64,000 nucleotides of DNA, taken from contig NZ_JAPNLH010000005.1 in the NCBI RefSeq assembly GCF_026627425.1, positions 165,438 to 229,437 of the forward strand, read 5' to 3'. Positions 59,625-64,000 of the stretch are shown here, one piece after another. Source of the stretch: Arthrobacter endolithicus. GTDB taxonomy: Bacteria; Actinomycetota; Actinomycetes; Actinomycetales; Micrococcaceae. The notes under the pieces were generated by a model, which saw only the letters and a program-made list of their open reading frames with translations, was not told where the DNA came from and did not search any database. Each line of letters begins with the position of its first letter. Positions within the stretch are counted from its first letter, which is position 1. Position numbers and translations under genes: made by a program.

Positions 59625-61243
59625 CTGTGCTTTCTGAGGTGACTGTGTTATCTGAACTGCCGGTGTTATCGATGGTGGTCTTTCTTCCGGTTCTGGTCGG
59701 GATCGGTCTGTTGCTGGTGCCCGAAGCACGACGGCGGCTGGTGGCCGGAATCTGGATCACGACGACCGCCGTCGACCTCGCATTGATAGTCGCGCTGTGG
59801 ATCGGCTACGCGGCCGGCGGCGGCAGAAGCACCGGAGCGGGAGCCGTTGCCGGGGCGTCATCCGGGACGGGAGCGATCGCCTACGAGACCAACCTTGCCT
59901 GGATGCCCACGCTTGGGTCCGGTTATCACGTGGGCGTGGACGGTCTGTCCCTGCCATTGGCGGCCATGACGGCCCTGCTGTTTCTGGCCTGTGCCATTTA
60001 CTCCGTGCGTCAGGACCACCGTCCCCGGACCCATGCCGCGCTTTTCTTGTTCCTGCAGACCGTTTCGCTGGGTCTGTTCGTGTCCTTGGACCTGATTCTC
60101 TTTTTTGTCTTCTTCGACCTGTCCATCGTGGGCATGTACTTCATCATCGCCGTCTGGGGGCATGGGAACGCCGCCCGCTCTGCCCTGCAGTTCTTTCTCT
60201 ACACGTTTATCGGCTCCTTGGCCCTGCTGCTGGGCTTCATCGTCCTTTATCTGGCCAGCGACCCGCACACGTTCGACATCGTCGAACTCATCCGGCAGGA
60301 TCCGCTGAAAAATGATCCACTGGTGGGCGGCTTGGCCCTGCTGACCATCAGCATCGGCCTGGCTGTCAAAACACCTACTGTGCCGTTCCATACCTGGCTG
60401 CCGCCCGCGCACACCGACGCCCCGGCGCCTGGCTCGGTGATCCTGGCCGGCGTATTGCTCAAAATGGGAGCCTTCGGCTTTGTCCGGATCGCCATCCCGA
60501 TTCTGCCGGGACCCTGGCACAGCTATGCGATGGTCTTCGTTATTGTCGGCGTGGTCTCGGTGCTCTACGGAGCACTGGTGGCCATGGCCCAGACCAACTT
60601 CAAGCGGATGGTGGCCTATACCTCAGTCAATCACATGGGCTACATCATCCTGGGACTCGGGGCCGCCGGGCTTGCTGCGGGATCCAACCCGCAGGCAGCC
60701 AATCTGGCGGTCACTGGCGCGGTGACGCAAATGGTCAGCCACGGACTCCTGACTGGAGCCCTGTTCCTGCTGGCCGGGGTGCTCTTTGCACGCGGCCACA
60801 GCTACGAAATGACCGAATACGGGGGTCTCGCCGGCACCGCTCCCCGGTTCGCCGCCCTGACCGCCGTCGCCGTCTTCGGCTCCCTGGGCCTGCCAGGTCT
60901 CTCCGGGTTCATCGCCGAGTTCCAGATCTTCACTGGGAGCCTGGGTGCTGCGCCCATCCCCACGGCATTGGCTCTGCTGGGCATCCTGATTACCGCGGCC
61001 CTGTTGCTGCGGATGCTGGCCCAGGTGTTCCTCGGCCCCGAGCGGCAGCCCAAGAGTGAGGCGTCGGAACGTGACGCGCCAGCTGCTGAAACGCCGTACG
61101 ATCTGCGCCCGCGGGAACTGCTCTCTGTGGCTCCGCTGCTGGTACTGGCCGTCGTCATCGGCGTCTTCCCGCGGTTTCTGCTGGATCTGATTGAACCTGC
61201 GGCGCGCGCGCTGATCGCCCTTGTCGCGGCGGGGACACAGTGA
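59621..61243 (+). CDS. nuoM: Complex I subunit M-like antiporter protein (NuoM)
   Basis: A 540-residue antiporter-like subunit with about 14 helices. The helix-7 Lys is kept in AVKTPTVPFHTWLPPAH, the helix-8 Lys in GVLLKMGAFGF, and the later Glu in PGLSGFIAEFQIF. But the essential helix-5 Glu is Asp166 here (FFVFFDLSIVGMYFIIAVWG, where NuoM has F-F-WE-). The start is GTG at 59621 overlapping nuoL by 4 bases; the first 18 codons are an internal duplication (VTVLSE twice, then LPVLS). A later start near 59674 (MVVFLP) would be closer to usual NuoM length, so the N-terminus is uncertain. Confidence 0.93.
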   Translation: MTVLSEVTVLSELPVLSMVVFLPVLVGIGLLLVPEARRRLVAGIWITTTAVDLALIVALWIGYAAGGGRSTGAGAVAGASSGTGAIAYETNLAWMPTLGSGYHVGVDGLSLPLAAMTALLFLACAIYSVRQDHRPRTHAALFLFLQTVSLGLFVSLDLILFFVFFDLSIVGMYFIIAVWGHGNAARSALQFFLYTFIGSLALLLGFIVLYLASDPHTFDIVELIRQDPLKNDPLVGGLALLTISIGLAVKTPTVPFHTWLPPAHTDAPAPGSVILAGVLLKMGAFGFVRIAIPILPGPWHSYAMVFVIVGVVSVLYGALVAMAQTNFKRMVAYTSVNHMGYIILGLGAAGLAAGSNPQAANLAVTGAVTQMVSHGLLTGALFLLAGVLFARGHSYEMTEYGGLAGTAPRFAALTAVAVFGSLGLPGLSGFIAEFQIFTGSLGAAPIPTALALLGILITAALLLRMLAQVFLGPERQPKSEASERDAPAAETPYDLRPRELLSVAPLLVLAVVIGVFPRFLLDLIEPAARALIALVAAGTQ

Positions 61244-62748
61244 ACGCAAGGCCCGCTGGGGAGGCCATCAGTCTCGCCGCCCTGGCGCCCGAGATCATCG
61301 TGGCCCTGGCCGCCGTCGCCATCCTGCTGCTGGGCAGCTGGCTCCCGAGGCGCCGGCAATATCTGTCCCGTTCGCTGGCGATGGCGGCCGTCATTGCTGC
61401 ACTGATCCTGTCCGTGGCCCGAGCGGCGCAGCCTGCGGAAGTCACTGCGGCGGCAACCTTCACCATCGATTCATCCCTAAGTGTGGCCCGCATCGCGGTA
61501 CTGGCCGGCACCGCCGTCGTCCTGGTGCTGGCCGGCGGAAGGTTTAGCGGCCACAAACGAGAATCTGAGTTCTACGTTTTGCTGCTGCTCGGGTCCCTCG
61601 GGACTTTGGTCTTGGCCGGCGCCAGCGACCTGCTGGTACTGGGAGCGGGCTACCTGCTCGCCAGTATTCCGCTCTATGCCCTGGTGGGATTCGCCAAAGG
61701 CTCAACCGACACCGAGGCGATGCTCAAGTATTACCTGATGGGCGCGCTCTTCGGCGTGCTGCTGCTGGTGGGAATCACGGTGTTATTCGGTGCCGCCGGG
61801 AGCACCTCCTATGCCGATCTAGCCCGCGCCCTGCCCGGCGCACCCGCTGGTGCCGCCGCCGTCGGGCTGCTGGCAGTTGCAGCCGGGCTGCTGTTCAAAG
61901 CCGGAGCCGTCCCGGCCCATTTCTGGGTCCCGGACGCCATCGACGGCACCACCGGGCCGGCCGCCGCGTTTATTTCCACGATCCCCAAAATCGGCGCGCT
62001 CATTGCGCTTTTCCGGCTCAGCTCCCTGCCAGGTGTGCCCGTAGCCTGGCCGCTGATGCTGGCAGTACTGGCGGCATTAACCATGACGCTGGGCAATTTG
62101 GCCGCGTTCTTCCAAAATACGGTGCTGCGGCTGCTCGCCTACTCCACCATCAGCCAGGTCGGTTACTTGCTGATGGTTGCCGCGGCATTTGGGCATTCGA
62201 CCCTCGCGCTGCCCAGCCTGCTGTTCTATCTGCTCGGCTACACCTTCACCAACTTGGGGGCCTTTGCCATCGTCTGTGCGCTACCTGCGCTGCGCACTCT
62301 GGACGATTACCGTGGGTTGTTCCGCACCCACCGCTGGCTGGCGCTGAGCCTGATCGTCTGCCTGCTTGGGCTGGTCGGCACACCCCCCACGGCCGTCTTC
62401 GTGGGCAAACTCACCGCCTTCACCGCCGCGGTCGACGCCGGTCTCGGCTGGCTGGTGGTGCTCGCGCTGATAAATTCTGTGGCCAGCGTCTTTTACTACC
62501 TGCGCTGGATCTACCCGCTCTTCCAACCGGTGCGCGGTCAGCCATCTGCGGACGACGGCGGCGCCGGCTTGCCGGGGGAAGCCGCCCCCTCCGACGGTTC
62601 CGCACCGACGACTTCCCACCGACAAGGTGCCGCCCTCGGCGCGCCGAGCAGTGCCCGAGTGGCACTGGCGCTAGGAATCCTGTCGCTGCTGCTGGGTCTG
62701 TTCGCGAACCCAGTACTCGCTTTTCTGCAGGTCTATCCGTTCCCGTAG
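61240..62748 (+). CDS. nuoN: Complex I subunit N-like antiporter protein (NuoN)
   Basis: A 502-residue antiporter-like subunit with about 14 helices. The helix-7 Lys in LLFKAGAVPAHFWVPDAIDG, the helix-8 PK in STIPKIGAL and the Lys in TAVFVGKLTAF are kept. The essential helix-5 Glu is missing: the segment is LVLGAGYLLASIPLYALVG, where NuoN has E-L-I/L-S-L-P, with no acidic residue between positions 131 and 152. The start is GTG at 61240 overlapping nuoM by 4 bases. The gene ends the eight-gene run; no nuo gene follows. Confidence 0.93.
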   Translation: MNARPAGEAISLAALAPEIIVALAAVAILLLGSWLPRRRQYLSRSLAMAAVIAALILSVARAAQPAEVTAAATFTIDSSLSVARIAVLAGTAVVLVLAGGRFSGHKRESEFYVLLLLGSLGTLVLAGASDLLVLGAGYLLASIPLYALVGFAKGSTDTEAMLKYYLMGALFGVLLLVGITVLFGAAGSTSYADLARALPGAPAGAAAVGLLAVAAGLLFKAGAVPAHFWVPDAIDGTTGPAAAFISTIPKIGALIALFRLSSLPGVPVAWPLMLAVLAALTMTLGNLAAFFQNTVLRLLAYSTISQVGYLLMVAAAFGHSTLALPSLLFYLLGYTFTNLGAFAIVCALPALRTLDDYRGLFRTHRWLALSLIVCLLGLVGTPPTAVFVGKLTAFTAAVDAGLGWLVVLALINSVASVFYYLRWIYPLFQPVRGQPSADDGGAGLPGEAAPSDGSAPTTSHRQGAALGAPSSARVALALGILSLLLGLFANPVLAFLQVYPFP

Positions 62749-63114
62749 CCAGGGCGGGGAGCTCTGGCGGAACCGCGCGCATATAGCCGGCCGGCACCAC
62801 GCGCGGCAGGACGACCAGCACGGACCGGCCGGCGCAGCAACCTACCCGGGATGAGCTGGTCGAGCCCGTTCGATCCACCTCGATAATTCGGCACGCAACG
62901 TACTGATCGCCACGTCCAGCAGTTGACGCCCACCCAAGGCTGCCAGGCGTACAGCCACTCTGTCGTTTCCCGAAACTTTGAAATTCGACCCTATTAGGCG
63001 ATGACGCGCCATTTCAAGGGTCGGACGGTCTACTACTTGTGCGGCTCAGGGGTGGCCGCGGATCCGGGCCTGAACTCCACCGATAAAGCCGGCCAGCGGG
63101 TTCTGCCGATGTCG
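62749..63114. other. 366-base intergenic region, no gene seen
   Basis: Between nuoN (plus strand) and the convergent thioredoxin-like gene. No open frame with a ribosome site or recognisable protein is present on either strand; the long minus-strand frames over nuoN are antisense shadows. GC-rich, with no strong hairpin found by eye. Confidence 0.5.
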
Positions 63115-63423
63115 TCAGGATATTAGTTCATTCAGTGCCTGACGCAACGCAGCCAACGTCGGTAACCCGGATAGCCCGGACGGGCAGGCATACATCCGGC
63201 AGGTGATGGCCGGATCCGCTTCAGACGGAAAAAGGTCCAGACCTCTAATGCTGAATGTCGGCGAACCATGAAAATGTAACTCTTCCGCTTCCTCCTGCGT
63301 CGTAATCTCCCGCACCGTGAGACTTTGGCCATCCAGGCCTTCCAACTCCAAGGCACGCCTAAAAAGCTCACGGGCGGGCGCGCTGTTAGGGCAATGAGCA
63401 ATGATGCGGAGTTCGATGCTCAT
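63115..63423 (-). CDS. Thioredoxin-like protein of mercury-resistance-associated type
   Basis: A 102-residue protein with the thioredoxin-fold family seen beside mercury and organomercurial genes in actinobacteria. It begins IELRIIAHCPNSAPARELFRRAL, where close relatives have CPNW; the middle has LHFHGSPTFSIRGLDLF (GSPTF/I loop with cis-Pro) and Cys in ITCRMYACPSG. Only one Cys is at the usual CxxC position (C-P-N-S), so it is not a standard disulfide enzyme. No merA, merB or merR is in the window. The ribosome site GGGAG lies 8 bases upstream of the ATG. Confidence 0.78.
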   Translation of the reverse strand: MSIELRIIAHCPNSAPARELFRRALELEGLDGQSLTVREITTQEEAEELHFHGSPTFSIRGLDLFPSEADPAITCRMYACPSGLSGLPTLAALRQALNELIS

Positions 63424-63555
63424 AGTTCATTCTCCCGGCAGGTCACGTCAGGTATAGAAACACCTCCTTCCGAAGATCTGCGACAGCAAGGTTTGGTGCC
63501 CCTACGAGCTCCGGAGCTGACAGTCGTGGCGAAAAATTCTCCGATGTTCATTGAG

Positions 63556-64000
63556 CTACCCGGATACCGCTGGGCTGAAGGTGGCTCCGCCGTCGGTGGA
63601 GACCTGGACACCGGAGAAGGTGGCTGCCCAGATCTGCGGCTTCCCCGTTTCTCCCTCAATTGCTGCGATCGCCTGCACCTGGTCGCTGATCTGGCCGGTT
63701 TGCACCCAGCTCAGTCCCGCGTCGCCGGAAAGGTAGACCCTGCCGTCCGGCGTGACTCCGACGGCCGCCGTCGTTGCTTTGTCCTTGGAAGTTGCGAAGG
63801 CGGCGTACTGCATGACCGGGGCGCCGGGATTAGGCTGCCACGTCTTTCCGCCATCGGTGGACCGTTGCAGGCCCTGTTCCGTGGTGGCCAGGACAACGGT
63901 GCTGGCGGGGCTGCCGGCCAGTACTGCGGGAGCGAAGGACGACGGCGACTGCGTCCAGTTGACGCCGTCGGCGCTTGTCTGCAGGGTCCCGTCGTAGGCC
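63556..64000 (-). CDS. BNR/Asp-box beta-propeller protein (sialidase-like), N-terminus off window
   Basis: The C-terminal 147 residues of a longer protein; the frame is open through the window edge. Several Asp-box (BNR) repeats are visible: QRSTDGGKTWQ, YLSGDAGLSWVQ and QVSTDGGATFS, each a Ser/x-Asp-Gly/Ala-Gly-x-Thr/Ser-Trp/Phe turn typical of sialidases and YCF48-type propellers. In Micrococcaceae such proteins are often annotated F510_1955-type glycosylhydrolase. Whether the missing N-terminus has a signal peptide or catalytic domain cannot be seen. Confidence 0.8.
   Translation of the reverse strand, partial: AYDGTLQTSADGVNWTQSPSSFAPAVLAGSPASTVVLATTEQGLQRSTDGGKTWQPNPGAPVMQYAAFATSKDKATTAAVGVTPDGRVYLSGDAGLSWVQTGQISDQVQAIAAIEGETGKPQIWAATFSGVQVSTDGGATFSPAVSG

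Noticed and set aside
62420..62878. Minus-strand genes at the end of nuoN
   Set aside because: They are antisense shadows of nuoN, rich in Arg and Pro, with no ribosome site or family match.
63424..63555. Tiny upstream reading frame in front of the thioredoxin-like gene
   Set aside because: A GTG frame of 8 codons overlaps the start, but it is too short to support and the ribosome site serves the main gene.

Overview
The window is high-GC DNA with closely packed genes and looks chromosomal, from a free-living actinobacterium. The best guess is the Micrococcaceae (Arthrobacter-like). This rests on gene content: a secreted Rpf-type muralytic enzyme with a LysM tail, CsoR/CopZ/CopA copper genes, an elongator tRNA-Met with the actinobacterial pattern, many GTG starts, and a guanidine-III riboswitch of the actinobacterial type. 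No insertion sequence, phage gene, integrase, CRISPR array or rRNA was seen.

Layout, left to right. 1-7.8 kb: an MFS efflux pump cut by the window edge, a CPA1 Na+/H+ antiporter, tRNA-Met and tRNA-Thr, a YbaK-type deacylase, a DEAD-box RNA helicase with a long structured leader, and a MOSC protein. 7.9-13.4 kb: a PadR regulator overlapping a DHA2 efflux pump, then kdpD-kdpE without kdpFABC. 13.5-25.6 kb: an SDR enzyme divergent from an amidohydrolase, the Rpf protein behind a probable c-di-AMP riboswitch, cystathionine beta-synthase and a gamma-synthase family enzyme (cysteine/methionine interconversion), PutA divergent from a LysR regulator, an AlkA-like glycosylase and a small ABM-fold protein. 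25.6-33.2 kb: a tandem repeat, a thioredoxin-like protein, a marR-MFS operon with a perfect operator over an apparently leaderless promoter, a glycogen-debranching-like enzyme, a guanidinium exporter under a guanidine-III riboswitch with a second permease downstream, a quinone oxidoreductase and tRNA-Tyr. 33.3-45.7 kb: a small secreted protein, YajQ, a VOC protein, a phosphatase/histidine kinase/response regulator operon, HtpX, an MFS pump, a Fur-type regulator with catalase, an APC permease and an FprA-type reductase. 45.8-50.8 kb: RarD, and a putrescine/GABA degradation set (aldehyde dehydrogenase, GABA transaminase) with a universal stress protein. 51.0-54.0 kb: csoR-copZ-copA.

The most unusual locus is 54.1-62.7 kb. 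Eight tightly overlapping genes encode homologues of the complex I membrane arm (NuoA, H, J, K, L, M, N). The slot normally holding nuoB-C-D carries a single 441-residue protein that reads as a decayed NuoB-like segment joined by a Met/Asp-rich linker to a decayed NuoD-like segment. It has only two cysteines and has lost the GPQHPSTHG quinone-site motif. No nuoC, E, F, G or I is present. I infer an ion-translocating, complex-I-derived membrane module with no NADH module and no visible FeS ligands in the connector; its driving reaction is unknown.

Function calls rest on motif recognition by eye; no database search was run. Start codons were chosen from ribosome binding sites and family N-termini, and doubtful ones are stated.
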